Part shown: positions 20,162 to 31,671 of the stretch, one piece after another | Numbering within the stretch: position 1 is the first letter of the stretch | Layout of the letters: the number at the start of each line of letters is the position of its first letter | DNA from: Fagopyrum homotropicum | Taxonomy: Eukaryota > Streptophyta > Magnoliopsida > Caryophyllales > Polygonaceae | DNA length: 64,000 bases | Reading direction: 5' to 3' | Assembly: GCA_033239125.1 (NCBI GenBank) | Contig: BSWB01000004.1 | Coordinates: forward strand, 30,377,501-30,441,500 | Position numbers and translations under genes: made by a program | Notes under the pieces: model-generated | What the model was told of the DNA's origin: nothing | Seen by the model: only the letters and a program-made list of their open reading frames with translations | Databases searched by the model: none

Positions 20162-21730
20162 ATGGACTTTGTAAGGAGAATGTCGGGAAGGATAAAAGAG
20201 AAGAAGGGAGAGCAAAACAAGAAAAGAAAGGGCAATCCCTCCACCTCTAGGGCACCACCACCCTCATCCCCCTCACTACCACCCTCACCTTCACCTCCAT
20301 CTTCACCTCCTCACCCTAGCATCCCAACCATACATGAGAACCACCTTGTAGCACTTGACCGGATCAAGGAGAGGACAGTGATAGGTCCTAGGTATTTGTT
20401 GTTGGAGGATCTACATCCTCTCAACATTGTTGATGATCTTACATGGCTCTTGGATAGAGCCGGATTGCTTGTCTTCACGAACATTCGTGAAGACGCCTAT
20501 GAGGAGATTACCCGGGAGGTTGTGACGTCCTTCGAGCACAGCCACGTAGATAGGACCGTCTCCTTCCGTCTCATGGAACAAGACTATCAGTTGAGCATTG
20601 TTGAGTTTGGGACCATTTTCGGGTTCCATGAGACCTATAACGGTCGATTTCCGAGCGGAGTTTACCCCAAGGATTTTTGGGAGGAAGTAGCTATGATTTA
20701 CGCCGACGAGGACCGTTGGCAACCCGCCGATACCAAGGCTAGATTGATGTACCATCTAGCCTTGAAGATAGCACACCGCGTTCTTTCGGAGTGTCTCTTT
20801 CCTAGGACGGAGACGCCCCAAAAGATCAAGACGGATGAGCTATTCTTGCTCTATAGTATGCTATATGGTCGCCGTGCAGATTGTGCCACTCTTTTGGCGG
20901 CTACGATGAGTAAACTTAAGAACAAGAAGAAGGGGAACATTGGATACGGTGGGATAGTGACCCACATTGCTAGGACGTTTGGTGTAGATTTTTCCGCTTG
21001 CACCCGTATACCGGCGGTTCCCTTAGGGCTACATGCTTTTATGGTTAGGGGGCTCATCTTCCCCACACATAGAGGTCCGCCTTATGCGGGCATGCCTTGG
21101 GAGACTAGGACGGGTAGAGGGATTGAGTGGCTGCCGGAGTATTCCATTGTGGCGGGACGCCACAATTGGAAGGAGACGTTCGCTGTGATGCATGCGAACA
21201 GGCTAGTAGCTCCCCCTTACGTTCCACCACCGGTTATGGAGGAGGAGGACATGGGAGGTCAGTACGAGAGTGGTGGAGGAGCGGAGCAGGAGTTTGGCAC
21301 GTTTCCGGATCAGCCGGAGGCGGCCCTGGATGTACCTAGACGCTCTCCACGTCCAGCTAGAGCTTCAGGCTCGTCATCTCGCCGCGCTAGCGTGAGTGAG
21401 AGGCCCACGTGGATGACTACACCTCCCACTTGGTATGACACACCCCCTCCTTGGTCCACGGCGCAGCCAGCAGCACCACCACCGCCACCAGCACCAGCAC
21501 CATCCGATGCTCCATCATGGTACAGTCACGCCCCGGGATGGTACGAGCAGATGCCGGATTGGGCTACCGGACTTTCGGAGAGAGTTGGAGCGCTAGAGAT
21601 CCGAGCGGATGCTAGAGACGGACGCTTAGACGACCTTGACCACATGATGAGGGACGTCTACCGCCAGCAGTTTGGGCGGTTCTATGATCCGAGTTTCTCT
21701 CCATTCCCACCTCCACCGCCGCCGCAGTGA
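20162..21730 (+). CDS. ATHILA ORF-1-like third ORF, intact (unit 2)
   Basis: 522-residue protein resembling the plant ATHILA ORF-1 family, placed after pol where Athila elements carry a so-called env-like gene. A Lys/Arg-rich start (nuclear-signal-like, residues about 5-25) is followed by a Pro/Ser-rich segment (about 30-58), then a globular core (about 60-335) containing the FGTIFGFHETYNGRFP and DELFLLYSMLYGRRADC regions. An acidic linker, a Trp/Pro-rich segment (about 410-465), a short heptad-like segment (about 475-505) and a poly-Pro end follow. I see no signal peptide, transmembrane helix or furin-like site. Function is unknown. The ATG (AAAAAATGGA) is the first one after the putative internal TATA box. 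Confidence 0.8.
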   Translation: MDFVRRMSGRIKEKKGEQNKKRKGNPSTSRAPPPSSPSLPPSPSPPSSPPHPSIPTIHENHLVALDRIKERTVIGPRYLLLEDLHPLNIVDDLTWLLDRAGLLVFTNIREDAYEEITREVVTSFEHSHVDRTVSFRLMEQDYQLSIVEFGTIFGFHETYNGRFPSGVYPKDFWEEVAMIYADEDRWQPADTKARLMYHLALKIAHRVLSECLFPRTETPQKIKTDELFLLYSMLYGRRADCATLLAATMSKLKNKKKGNIGYGGIVTHIARTFGVDFSACTRIPAVPLGLHAFMVRGLIFPTHRGPPYAGMPWETRTGRGIEWLPEYSIVAGRHNWKETFAVMHANRLVAPPYVPPPVMEEEDMGGQYESGGGAEQEFGTFPDQPEAALDVPRRSPRPARASGSSSRRASVSERPTWMTTPPTWYDTPPPWSTAQPAAPPPPPAPAPSDAPSWYSHAPGWYEQMPDWATGLSERVGALEIRADARDGRLDDLDHMMRDVYRQQFGRFYDPSFSPFPPPPPPQ

Positions 21731-23074
21731 TTGGACGCATGATCGTTTGTTTTAGACATTCCCACCACCATTTTGTGAGTTTCTTTTTCTTTTCTTCTTT
21801 TCCTTATTTCTTTTGAACATTAGGGACAATGTTCGTCCTAAGTATGGGGTGGGATGTACTAAAAGTTTGTAATAACTCTACTCTCTATGTTTGCTTTCAT
21901 TCGAGACTATCGTTGCATCTTCATTATGTGTTACACGTTTCCTTAATGCATTGCATGAAAAATGACTTGAAAAACCATAAAAAAAAATTGAAAAATTTTG
22001 AAAATTTTGTGCTTCTAATGAAGTGAGATGATTTCCATGATAATCACTACTTGTGAATTGAGTTTGATGACAATTGCATGTTTAAAAGGATTGTGAATTG
22101 AAAAGAATTTGAATGAATGAATTTTACCTCTTTTGCAAGTTTTATAATGTGAGAATGTTACCTAAATCATGCTAGAAAATTGAAGTTGAAATCGCGTTAT
22201 AAGTTCCTATACTTCTTATTGAAATGATTAAGGCAATTCAATACTTTCTTTCTTCTTTCTTTGATCATCTAGCTCCTCATTGAAATATTAGCCTCCCTTA
22301 TCTATCTGGGAATTTGGAGAAGTGAATGAGAAAAAGGCATGTTTGATGTGGGAGGGCCATGAGAGCAATTATTTGCAATCAATTGAATAGAAAGAAATTA
22401 TAGGTTTGGGGAAGTCAATCATGACGATGAGTAACTCGGCACCATTCACATAGCCGGGTGTTTGTGTCTTGCCAAAGTCGGATTGAGCGATATTCCTAGC
22501 GGATTATGGTATGTGCGCTAAGGGTTTGAGGCATCTCTTGAAAATTTGAGAAACGCTGATCTCCTAGGCTTCGGTTTTTGTGCACCTCTATCCATAACTC
22601 CAAAAGTAAAGTCGAAAAGCGAAAAGAAGAGAGCGAAGCTCTAAGTTGAAGTGTTGTAACTACATAAGAAGAAGAAGGTAGTTGTCCACTTTCCCGGATT
22701 TATGCACCACTTTCCCTTAAAGTTTTTCCCTTCCTTCCATATTCTAGACCTTTTCTTTGAAAGTCCTTAAGATCAAAAGAATGTTATATGACTTGGTGAT
22801 CTAAATTGAAGTTTCTTGAGATTGATTTTGTTGATGTTTGAAGGTTATAATGCTTGTTTAGAAGTTGAGTTGATTAATGAATTTTCTTTGCCTTTTACTC
22901 TTTGATTAAGTGTGTGAAAGTTTGAAAAACGATTGAAGCAAGGTTTGAGAATGATCTATTCTTTAGAAGTCACATTCATCCAAAGGAAGGTATACATATT
23001 TCATCCTAACTCTTGTTCAAAGCTTTTTGAAAGACCTTGCTTAGGGACAAGCAAGTGTTAAGTATGGGGTTATT
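21731..23074 (+). other. 3' noncoding region and PPT, unit 2
   Basis: Counterpart of 10270-11614, differing by very few bases. It holds the same two purine-rich tracts, near 21840 and at 23060-23074. No gene is seen; the 65-codon frame at 21829-22026 is closed in unit 1. Confidence 0.75.
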
Positions 23075-24833
23075 TGTTAGCATGAAATATTGTGATATTT
23101 TAGGCACGTTTTCTAAACGTATTTGATTCATATTGATAGTCTTTGATTGAACTTTATGCATATGTGAGCTAGTATTACCTATATTGTCGATATGGATGTC
23201 TACACTAGTTCTATGTTGATTATAGGTGATTTGGAGCTATTTCCGAACGGAATCGAGCAAAGGAGAGTTGAGTTGATACGTCCATAGATTGAGGACATTC
23301 TTTGGAAGCAATTTGGAGTCTTAGCTTGAGAATGCACGAGTTTAGGGAAGAATCACGTTCTTGCCCTAAATTACGCCCTAAAATACGGCCTTATCACAAA
23401 CCACGTTCAGAATTACGGCCGTGGATTTGGAGTCAGAAATTCATGTTCATTCCAGGGGATTACACGGCTGTGGAACATATGTTGCAAACCGTATTTGTTT
23501 CCACGCTCTAAATTACGGTCGTGGAACACTTCCACGACCGTGATCTTGGCGAATCTTTTCGCCACACTTTGAAGCCACGATCTTTTAAAGATTGGGCCGG
23601 GCCGACATTTTGCCCTACACTATAAAAAGACGGACGAAGCAAGATTCCGTCACCTTCGCTACCCCGTTTACCCTCATTCATCGCCGCTTAGACACGAGGA
23701 CGGTTTTTGCTTAGCTTGCTTGGAAGCAATTAACATCTCTTTGAAGAGATCGGAGTTCGTGTTTGGAATTCCTCTAATCTCGCACTTTTGGTGGAGATTG
23801 CTGTTGAGATCTCCGGAATTGCGGAAGATCGAAGTTCTTGGAAGATTTTGCAAGAAGATCTCTCTTCTTGTTTAGGTTTGATTTGGAAAACGGATTGACA
23901 TCCCGTTTTCTCTTCTTTCCTAAGGTGGTGATTGTTTGTTTACTTTGAATCTTTTGATATTATTTGTTCTCTTTGTGACCTTGAGATTGAATTGAAGATT
24001 ATTGAAAGTTCTTGAAAGTTTTCATCTTTTTATCTTTTAATTCTTGAATTGATATCAATATGACTGTTATTGGCTAAAAACCCTTAACAATTCTAAGGTG
24101 AAGGGTTGATAGTTGTGGCTTAGATGATGATAGATCGATCGCAAACAGATTAGACCCTGAGAGTTAGAGAATTATCGCCGACAACCCTAAATTACGGGCT
24201 GTTCTTGAGTCCACGGTCGTGGAACCTCAAGAACTAACCGTGATTTCCCTTAAGTCTACGAACTTGCTTTTACTTTAATCCAAAGTTAAAGATTTGCTTT
24301 AGCTTAGTTTAGACTTGTCTTTTCTAGGTGGTAGTGAAGCCTCAACAACCTCTACCTCGATTGTGAGTGTCACAACCTCAATCGGTTAAGATAGTCTTGA
24401 TCTTTGGGTTATAATTTTGGGTATTTGACACTAATTCTTGCCTTTAGAATCCTTCTATATTGAGCCTCAACAACCTGTATAGAGAGTGCCTTGTAGGTGA
24501 GTTATATAAGGTTTTTGGAACTTCACCGTACGATTACCTTACATTAGTATACCTTTGCATATCTCAACTCTGTCTTTACATCATCAAGTATATCTTGAAT
24601 CGATTGCCACAGCTGGATACCTGGATCTTTAGGATTGTTGTTTTCCCAATATTTGCAAAACTCCCATATTTACTTGCTTGATAATCTGCAATCGAGTTCG
24701 TTCCCCCCAAATCCCTGTGTTCGATACTCTGGAATTCTTGCTTAACTATATCGATCTGTACACTGCGGGTTCGCTGCTTGATTCTAGTTTTATAAATTTA
24801 AAACTTATTTGCACACACCTCTAGGGGCGAACA
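23075..24833 (+). repeat. Athila LTR 3 (3' LTR)
   Basis: 1759 bp, from TGTTAGCATG to GGGGCGAACA. It carries about seven substitutions seen in neither other LTR, including changes inside two palindromic motifs (near 23392 and 23468). Its TATA box (23621-23628) could drive transcripts out into the flanking C' LTR. Confidence 0.95.
23621..23628 (+). promoter_or_regulatory. LTR 3 TATA box
   Basis: TATAAAAA, as in LTRs 1 and 2. Confidence 0.65.
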
Positions 24834-24838
24834 ATACA
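24834..24838. repeat. Target-site duplication ATACA, right
   Basis: Matches 138-142. No copy of the TSD flanks the central LTR, so the array behaves as one insertion. Confidence 0.9.
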
Positions 24839-25500
24839 CGTTTACGTCTCTTATACTTATCATTCTATACGTATATACACTACAGAGGAAGCCATATTCT
24901 AAATCATTTCCTACCTACATACGTATTACAGTGGGAAGAAGACATGTTCAGCATCAATTCCCTACATATGTACACAGACAGTGGAAAGAAGGAGCGGAGG
25001 GGTCAGTTACCGGAGTGGCAGTCCGGCGAGGCGAGTCCTAGGCGGTGTACTAGTGTTCCGGTGGTGGCGACGTCCTGGATACGGAACACAGGGAGGCGAT
25101 TCGATGGCGGAAGGTCCTGCGGGTTCAGCACAACCGCAGCACAGCGTTAGCCACGCACCGGAATAGAAGGGGAAGAAGGAGAGGCGGACGACTCACCTGG
25201 TGGTCGACCGAATCCGGCAGGCGGCCGTCTGGGTGGCGTGGCGCGGCTGCACTGTAGAGAGGCGGCGGTTAAGGTCTTCGGCTCGAAACAGAAGCGGAAC
25301 AAAAGGAAGACGGAGGAAAAGAGAGGCCAGGTTCTTACCGGACTCGACTGGAGGCGGCGCAAGCTCGGCGGTGGCGGCTCCGGTCGAAGGCGGTAGCGGC
25401 ACTAGCGGTTCGGTGAAGGCGCAGTCCGGTGCTGGTTGTCGTCCTTTCGTCCGTCCAGAAAGGGAGAAGCAGGGCGGCGTTTTATTTCTCTTGTCCAGAA
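24839..25500 (-). mobile_element. C' LTR fragment, part 2
   Basis: GC-rich section of the minus-strand C' LTR between the Athila insertion and element B. The C-family LTR has a GC-rich section at the comparable place (49440-49910). Several overlapping open frames on both strands reflect GC content; none resembles a known protein. Confidence 0.6.
25496..25500. repeat. Target-site duplication CAGAA, left
   Basis: CAGAA before TGTAACGCC. The same five bases follow the second B LTR at 46940-46944. Confidence 0.9.
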
Positions 25501-27097
25501 TGTAACGCCTCAATATTTGGCGCGTTTGCGATATTTTGCTGGAATTTTATCGCTTTTTTTTTTAAAGAGCTTAAATATTTTTGAGCTTATATATATATAT
25601 TTTGATCAATATATTTATTTTCCGTATTTATTTATTTTATTTTGTTTTGGAAAGATCCGGATGTATTTTCCGATCCGAATAATTCATTCCGATTAATTTT
25701 GACCGAGTCTATTCGTTTACTTTTTCTTTTTCTTTTCTTTTTGTTTTGTTCTCTCTCTCCCTCCTTTCCATTTTCTTTCTTCCCAGTAGGTGAGTGAGAC
25801 CCTTCACTCTGAGCCCTCACGTCATTTACTCCCTCACACTCAACCCCTCAGCCTATACTTCCTACTCTCAAGCAGACACTCATATCTACCCTTTGGTTTC
25901 CCGTCTTTCATCTGAGGCTCGATGTCAACCTGCAATGGCAAGCAAGCACCGCTACCGGAGACCTCCTTCAGCAACCATCTGCAACTCACTTCACCCTCAT
26001 CCCCTTAACCTCACATTTGTTTCCTCCCTTGCCTTACCCTTGTTTTGTTGCAACCACCGGGAAGCCACCGACTTGCCTCCACCGTCTCCGGAGGAACCCG
26101 CTCCACCGTCGCCTCGCCTCGCCTGCCGGAGTCCTTGCCGCCTCCAATACCTTCTCTCACCGTCACCTCGCACCCGTCTGCAACCACCAAGAGGTAGCCC
26201 ATTAGAGCCACCGGTTATCGGAGCGTCTTGCATGCCTCGACCTTGCTTCACCAGTCGACGCCGGAGAAGCCTCGCCCTATACCTCACCCAGTCAGCCGGA
26301 ACTCCAGCCCTCTTTGTTCCACACGAAGGAGCACTCCTTGCCGCCTGGAGGCCGCCGTGCAAAGCTTCGGACTGCCCGTGCAGCTTCTCCTTCCTCCCCG
26401 CCAGCACAACCACCGGAGCCTGGAGTCCGGCCTCGCGCGCCGCCGCTTGTGCTGTCTTCTGCCAGAAGGTGCAAGGGTTAAGAAACCCTGTTTCTTATTA
26501 TTTCGGGCCCACCCATATTTTATTGTAATTGCATTAAATAACCCATAATTCTATTTTACATTTTTTTTACCCAAGTTTTGAGAAATTTGAAAATATATCC
26601 CTGCAGAATTATTTACAGTTTTGGCACCAGAAATTTATTTGCAGACTATGCCCCATGTTTATATAAGTGTATAAATTGCCCCGAAAAATGTGTTAGCGGG
26701 TTTTAATATTGGATTTTAATTGCCGGGATATTATTATATTTATATATACCATATATATTATGCCCTTGATGGATTAATTGCGGGTTATGGCTCAAAGATT
26801 TAAATACGGGATATTAACGTTGACTTTGAAAACGAGCTTTACCTTGGGTTTATGATGTTATACAATTTGCCCGGAATATATATTTACGGTTTTTAACTTG
26901 GGTTTTAAAAGTGGGGTTTTCCTTAGATTTATATATGTTAACTATTCCGTTCAAATTTAGCTTATAAGCTAAATTTGTTTAGTTTGGTGCTAGGTTCGGA
27001 AGCGCCCCGTTAAAGGCAATCGAATCCGCATTCGGCATTCGTCGATCGACTTATACCTTTGATCCCGAGTGAGTACCTCTCTCAATCTAGTTATGTT

Positions 27098-27120
27098 TAG
27101 TAGTAGTAGTAGTAGTAGTA
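27098..27120 (+). repeat. (TAG)n microsatellite in B LTR
   Basis: About 7.7 TAG units, with the same length in the 3' LTR (45608-45630). No slippage is visible since insertion. Confidence 0.9.
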
Positions 27121-27614
27121 TCATGCTAGGATGGATCTAGCATAACGTAGAGTTAATACCAAGTAGTGGTTATGGACCTTATGTGAGTTTTGTGGATTGT
27201 GAAATGTTGCAAGACTTGAGGAGTTGATATTATCTTGTGAGGTTGTTATATGGCTATAAGTTATATGGTTGATCTTGTGAGCGTTTTGAGGCTCGAGGTG
27301 GGGTTGTATGATCTTGTGGGATTTTGGAGTTTAGGTTTGACTTATCTAGTTGCGTTGTGAGTTATGATCTTGTGAGATCCGAGGGATTAGAAGTCTTAGG
27401 ACTTCTAGCTTGTGTTGAGTGTGATGTGAGTTTGAGGGATTCTAGGATGCGGTCCTAGAATTGAGAGTCAAATGGTCTTGCGTAGATCATTTGTATAGAA
27501 GTCTAAGACTTCTATTGTAAGTGGGTTGTTGTTGATATAGTTATCTTCTTGTGAGCAGGTTACGGGCTTCCTCCCTAGGAAGCGAGAGTGTTGTGAGTTG
27601 AGTGTGGTGACGAG

Positions 27615-27632
27615 GTAAGTCTTCGGACTTAC
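27615..27632 (+). promoter_or_regulatory. Hairpin enclosing a consensus splice donor, B 5' LTR
   Basis: GTAAGTC - TTCG - GACTTAC: perfect 7-bp arms with a TTCG tetraloop. The left arm with the preceding AG reads AG|GTAAGT, a consensus 5' splice site. The structure recurs in the LTRs of B2, C and D. Confidence 0.6.
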
Positions 27633-28429
27633 TTAGCTCGTATTCTTTGTATTAGCATTATTGTGTGTTGGGTGGTGTGTGTTTACTATTTTACTGTTTA
27701 TAACAACTAAACCGGAAATAGGATTACCGACCTTTATATTATTTGGCCCAAGTGTATGATAACGGGCGGTGACATCACTGCCTGGCTCCCCGTGAGAGCT
27801 AGGGGGATCTCGGCGACTGGCCCGTGCTGGTTAGACAGTCGGAGGCATCCGACCGTTCCATTGCCGGAAGAAGGGACCGAGGCGAGTTTTGGAGGATTCT
27901 CGTGTCACAAAAGAAGTTGAATTAGAACGGGATACGACTTAATAATAAAAAGATAATAAACCGGACTTGTGTGATTTCGTGTACATTGTGTGTTATGTTT
28001 ATTTACTTGTGTTTGTGCCTTTCACCTTGATTCTAATGCTTCGAATATTAGCTAACGGTTTTATACCGATTGTTGTAGATTGCCTTGCAGGTTAGGAAAG
28101 CGGCCGAGAGATCCAGAAGAGTGGGCAGCCGGGGTTCCGTACATTTTAGGAGTGGGTTTTGGTTGGAGTCGGGTTGTGTTTTATTCTTCGTTTATTATGT
28201 TGGTATGCTGCGTGTATGGTGTTTTGGTCTTTGGTGTTGTTTATCGGCTGAAGTCTTTTGTTGTTTTCCTTTGGGTTTCTTATCATTTGCATTAAAATTG
28301 ATTTACGATTTTGCCTTTATTTGTGCCATGTTGAAAGATCCGGTGAAATTGTTGTCAGGCTAAGGGTCGGGACCCATTGTGAGGTCCCAACCCGTAGCAT
28401 CCCGAGTCCTGCGGATTTGGGGTGTTACA

Positions 28430-28560
28430 AAAGTGGTATCAGAGCCCTAGGTTGACAACAATGGCACTCGCAATCTTCTAAAGGCCGAATGAGGAATAAA
28501 CAGAACCCACACGGGTTCTGACTTTTCGTTTTCAAAATCACATGCATGAGTCGGGGTAGA
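28430..28560 (+). other. Element B PBS and leader
   Basis: TGGTATCAGAGCC at 28434-28446 complements the 3' end of initiator tRNA-Met. The leader after it contains ACAATGGCACT and CAGAACCC motifs also found in C (51640-51700) and, on the minus strand, in D (36770-36840). Element D interrupts it at 28561-28566. Confidence 0.85.
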
Positions 28561-28565
28561 ATGTA
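28561..28565. repeat. Target-site duplication ATGTA, left
   Basis: ATGTA before element D, repeated after it at 39825-39829. Confidence 0.9.
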
Positions 28566-29314
28566 TGTAACACCCCAAATTTTACAACTTAGGGAGTTAC
28601 TGGTTAGGACCGCACAGTGGGACCCGACCTTAGTTTGACAACAACTTAACATGATCTTACAACAAGGCACAGATAAGGAAAAACTAAAAATCATAAAATA
28701 GTTTTTATCAATGCATGAATGTGACCAGATCAACTACAGCCGGAAAAGTAATATATCAAAGTACGAAAGGAAACGATGTTCAACTGAAAACCCACAAATG
28801 CAAAAACTGCAAAACGTCCTAAAGTACGACACCCCGGCTGACCACTACCATCTGGATCACTCGGCATCTGCTCTAACCTGTGTCAAATCTAAACAACATA
28901 TCAACCGTTAGCTAACTAACCAAATATAAGCAAAATGATAACAGCACAAACACAAGCAGAAACAAAAATAAACAAACATCATGCTGGCACTCAACCAATT
29001 ATTATCTGTTATTTAAGTGATTCACATTATTCAATTTAAGTTGTGGCACGAAAACTATTATTAGTTCTCGCCTCCGTTCCTTATCCAACTGGTGTAGGTA
29101 TAGCTGACTTCCTTTGGTAGCATCACTACAAACCATGTGTGGACTAGTCCCGAAAGAAACCCCCAGCGCCCTGCGAGCTACTGAGCGGAATGCCACCGCC
29201 CGTTACTCTTAGGCCAAAAATACAGGTCGGTATTTATATATCACCACCTATCTCTCTAACATGTCAATCACACACCACCATCATCATTTATACTCATATT
29301 TAGCAGTCAGCTAA

Positions 29315-29333
29315 GTAAGCCCAAAGGACTTAC
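29315..29333 (-). promoter_or_regulatory. Splice-donor hairpin, D 3' LTR
   Basis: On the minus strand GTAAGTC - CTTTG - GGCTTAC, preceded by AG. It forms the same structure as in B with one G-U pair and a different loop. Confidence 0.55.
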
Positions 29334-31024
29334 CTGTTATAACGCTCGACTCTTTAATAATCACTCGCTCTGTAAACTGTACCCACTCAGTTGCCTGTCA
29401 AAGGCGATAAGTGTGTTAGCACACTTTCACGTAGATAGAAGTCTAAAACTTCTAATATCAAAAAGTATTAGGACGTACTAGTTACAGTATTAGTTTTAGG
29501 GTAAAATGACCATTTTACCCTTGGTTCCGATTTTCTCGAAGATCCTAAAATTCATGTCCAAACTCCTATGTGAAGTTCTAAAATACATCCTAACTCTTAG
29601 AATTTTATTAGGTGCGAAACTGACATTTTTCCTATGTTCTATTTTCCGGAAGAACCGAAAAAGGTTTAACTTCGGCTCTAAATATAAAATTCTTAACAGC
29701 TTATAAAATTTCCGAATTAAATATCTAGATCATCTATGAGGTTCCATCTAGCCTTAGAAGAAGGAATTTCTCCAAACTGTTCAGCCGAAGTCTTTATAAT
29801 AATTCCCAAAGTCGGTTCCTCACTCTACTTTCTTATACTTAGTCAAATTTTTAAGTTTAATAAAACTGCTCAACTACCTAACTTCGGGAGCTCGTAACTT
29901 TCAATCCGACCGTTCATTTCTCTCCAAATTTTAATATGCTAAACTACATATATCCGTCTACAACCTATCCAAAATTCAACGGTGGATCTTTACTCAAACG
30001 TTTTATAATTGATCGACAAGATGGGCTGTTCGGAGCCTACGAGCTGAAGGAAATTAAAATGAATTACAGCAGTCTTTTGGCTTATCATTTCATGTGAAAT
30101 TCCAGCAGCTACTTAACACTTATTTTATCTAAGCTGAAGGCCAAACAACAGTAGCTTAAATACATTCTGACACAATATAGCTAGAGACATTACAATCTAG
30201 TTGTAAAGGGAGCAACAACCAACATACAGAAATATTTACTCGCTGCAGTAGGTTGGCTCTGCGTTCTTTGATTCCTGACTCGCAGCCTCACAATGGTTTA
30301 CGTTGCTGAAGCGAAACAAAAGAAGGGAGATCACTACTCCGATTGATTAACAAGTGAGGAAAGGCGAGTAGAGAAAGACCTACCGGAGGGTGTATGCAGA
30401 AGGTTTCCGTAAGGTCCTATCTCGTCTTAAGCAACTGGAGGCTCACTTCCGTGGCTGCAGTTTGGGCACAGCAACGTCGATCGAAGAGGCGAGAAGAGAA
30501 GGATGGCGAGGCTGTACGCAGATGGGTCAGCACAGAGATTGAATTGAACCCGGAAAACAAATAAAAACGCTGCACTCACTTGGTTCCGGTAGGGAGATCA
30601 GAATGTAGTCGGATGATTTGGAGCGGCTGATTGTGTACCGAAGAGGGCGGACCAGCCGTGCAGAAGAAGGGACAGCAATGGTGGCTATGGCCAACGAATG
30701 GGACGTTCTGTCTGTGAAGAGGGAATCTATTGCAGCAATGGTGGTAGGCGGATCTTTGAGTACGTGCAGCAGTTCGTGAAGAGGGAATCAGATCGTGATT
30801 TGGTGCAGTTAAGAGGGGAGAGAATCTCTCACTTGCCTGTTACAGAAGATAGGAGGGAGAGGGGCGTCCACGTCCGTCTGGCTTTCCTAAGTTGCTGGCT
30901 GTTCCCCACGGAATGGGCTGGACAGTTGCAGCTGCTGCTTTGCTGGGCTGAGCGGACAAGGCAGCTGACTGTTGGGCTGCGTAGGGGCTGGGCGGACACC
31001 TTTCAGCTTCTGCTTTGCTGGGCT

Positions 31025-31190
31025 GCGCAGGGTTGGCGGACAATTGCAGCTGGGCTGCGCAGGGGCTGGCTGAAGCAGGCGGACTGGGCTGCGCAGGGGC
31101 TGGCTGAAGCAGGCGGACTGGGCTGCGCAGGGGCTGGCGGACAAGTGCAGCTGGGCTGCGCAGGGGCTGGCTGAAGCAGACGGACTGGGC
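31025..31190 (-). repeat. 33-34-bp minisatellite in D 3' LTR
   Basis: Tandem units built on GGGCTGCGCAGGGGCTGG, with either a GCTGAAGCAGGCGG or a CGGACAAGTGCAG extension. The 5' LTR (about 39310-39515) has one more unit of 33 bp, which accounts for the whole length difference between the LTRs. Overlapping frames here reflect the repeat only. Confidence 0.85.
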
Positions 31191-31309
31191 TGGTTAGACG
31201 AAGGTAGACGTAGCCCGGTATAAATTGTAGTTCGAAATCGAGAATCCGAAATTAATGTGCGGAATAACCGGGTACGGAATATTTACAGTTTAGGTTTAAT
31301 TACGAGTTT

Positions 31310-31346
31310 TATCATTTTATGTGAAGGTAAGTCACATAAAATGATA
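31310..31346. other. 37-nt hairpin 1 in D 3' LTR
   Basis: TATCATTTTATGTGA, a 7-base spacer, then TCACATAAAATGATA: 15-bp perfect arms. A second, 12-bp-armed copy follows at 31364-31398. Confidence 0.85.
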
Positions 31347-31363
31347 GACTTATAACAAGTTCC

Positions 31364-31398
31364 ATCATTTTATGTGAAAGAAGTCTACATAAAATGAT
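31364..31398. other. Hairpin 2 in D 3' LTR
   Basis: ATCATTTTATGT / ACATAAAATGAT arms of 12 bp. It lies about 103 bases from the LTR start, the position held by the single hairpin in the C and C' LTRs. Confidence 0.8.
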
Positions 31399-31501
31399 AA
31401 TTTTCATCCTAATATGTCTAACTAAGTAGACGGATATGAATTAATAGATCGAGATCTATTTATTAACGTACCAAGACGGAATAAAAATTCCGGATTTTAC
31501 A

Positions 31502-31540
31502 TCAGTACCCCCTAAAAAAAAGTTTCGTCCCGAAACTTGG
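31502..31540 (-). other. Element D PPT and flanking palindrome
   Basis: On the minus strand AAGTTTCG-GGA-CGAAACTT (31520-31538), then a T run, then TAGGGGGTACTGA up to the 3' LTR. The purine run is the likely plus-strand primer. The palindrome is shared with B, B2 and C. Confidence 0.75.
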
Positions 31541-31671
31541 GAATAAGATACCTACCCCATACCTTTCCCTTCGAGGCATATATTCTAGCAAGCAACTACT
31601 CACTTCATCAAGCATATAAATAATTATGTAAACATATAATCACAGAAATCATATAAGGTCTCGTCTTAGTA

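Larger units (their letters stand above)
143..24833 (+). mobile_element. Athila-type Ty3/Gypsy tandem dimer (element A)
   Basis: Two complete internal regions share a central LTR, giving LTR-internal-LTR-internal-LTR. Both outer ends carry the 5-bp TSD ATACA, so the array occupies one insertion site. Each unit (about 11.47 kb) has an Asp-tRNA PBS, gag, pol (protease, RT, RNase H, integrase; no chromodomain), an ATHILA ORF-1-like third frame, a long 3' noncoding region and a PPT. The Athila assignment rests on the Asp-tRNA PBS, the pol domain style, the downstream third ORF and the large LTRs. Differences between LTRs are below 1% by eye, so the insertion is young. Confidence 0.93.
25501..28429 (+). 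repeat. Element B 5' LTR
   Basis: 2929 bp, TGTAACGCCT...GGGTGTTACA. Order: AT-rich start, pyrimidine-rich stretch, GC-rich section (about 25900-26480), AT-rich section, (TAG)n at 27098, splice-donor hairpin at 27615, and a conserved end near 28360-28429. The 244-codon frame at 25794-26528 also exists in the 3' LTR but not in B2, so it is not counted as a gene. Confidence 0.92.
28566..31501 (-). repeat. Element D 3' LTR
   Basis: 2936 bp. On the minus strand it starts TGTAAAATCC and ends GGGTGTTACA. It holds two AT-rich hairpins near its start, a 33-34-bp minisatellite (about 31025-31190) and the splice-donor hairpin at 29315-29333. Confidence 0.92.

Noticed and set aside
20162..21730. Third Athila ORF as a true envelope glycoprotein
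   Set aside because: I see no signal peptide, transmembrane helix or cleavage site; only its position after pol suggests env.
25794..26528. 244-codon open frame in both B LTRs (also 44304-45038)
   Set aside because: It lies in the GC-rich LTR section, is Pro/Ser/Arg-rich as expected from composition, and has no counterpart in the B2 LTR. The two copies agree only because the LTRs are nearly identical.
27098..27120. (TAG)n tract as a CRISPR-like or regulatory array
   Set aside because: Simple microsatellite in an LTR; no spacer structure. No CRISPR-type array occurs in the window.
30698..31174. 158-169-codon frame in the D LTRs
   Set aside because: Runs through the GC-rich minisatellite; its apparent Ala/Gly repeats are the DNA repeat read in frame.
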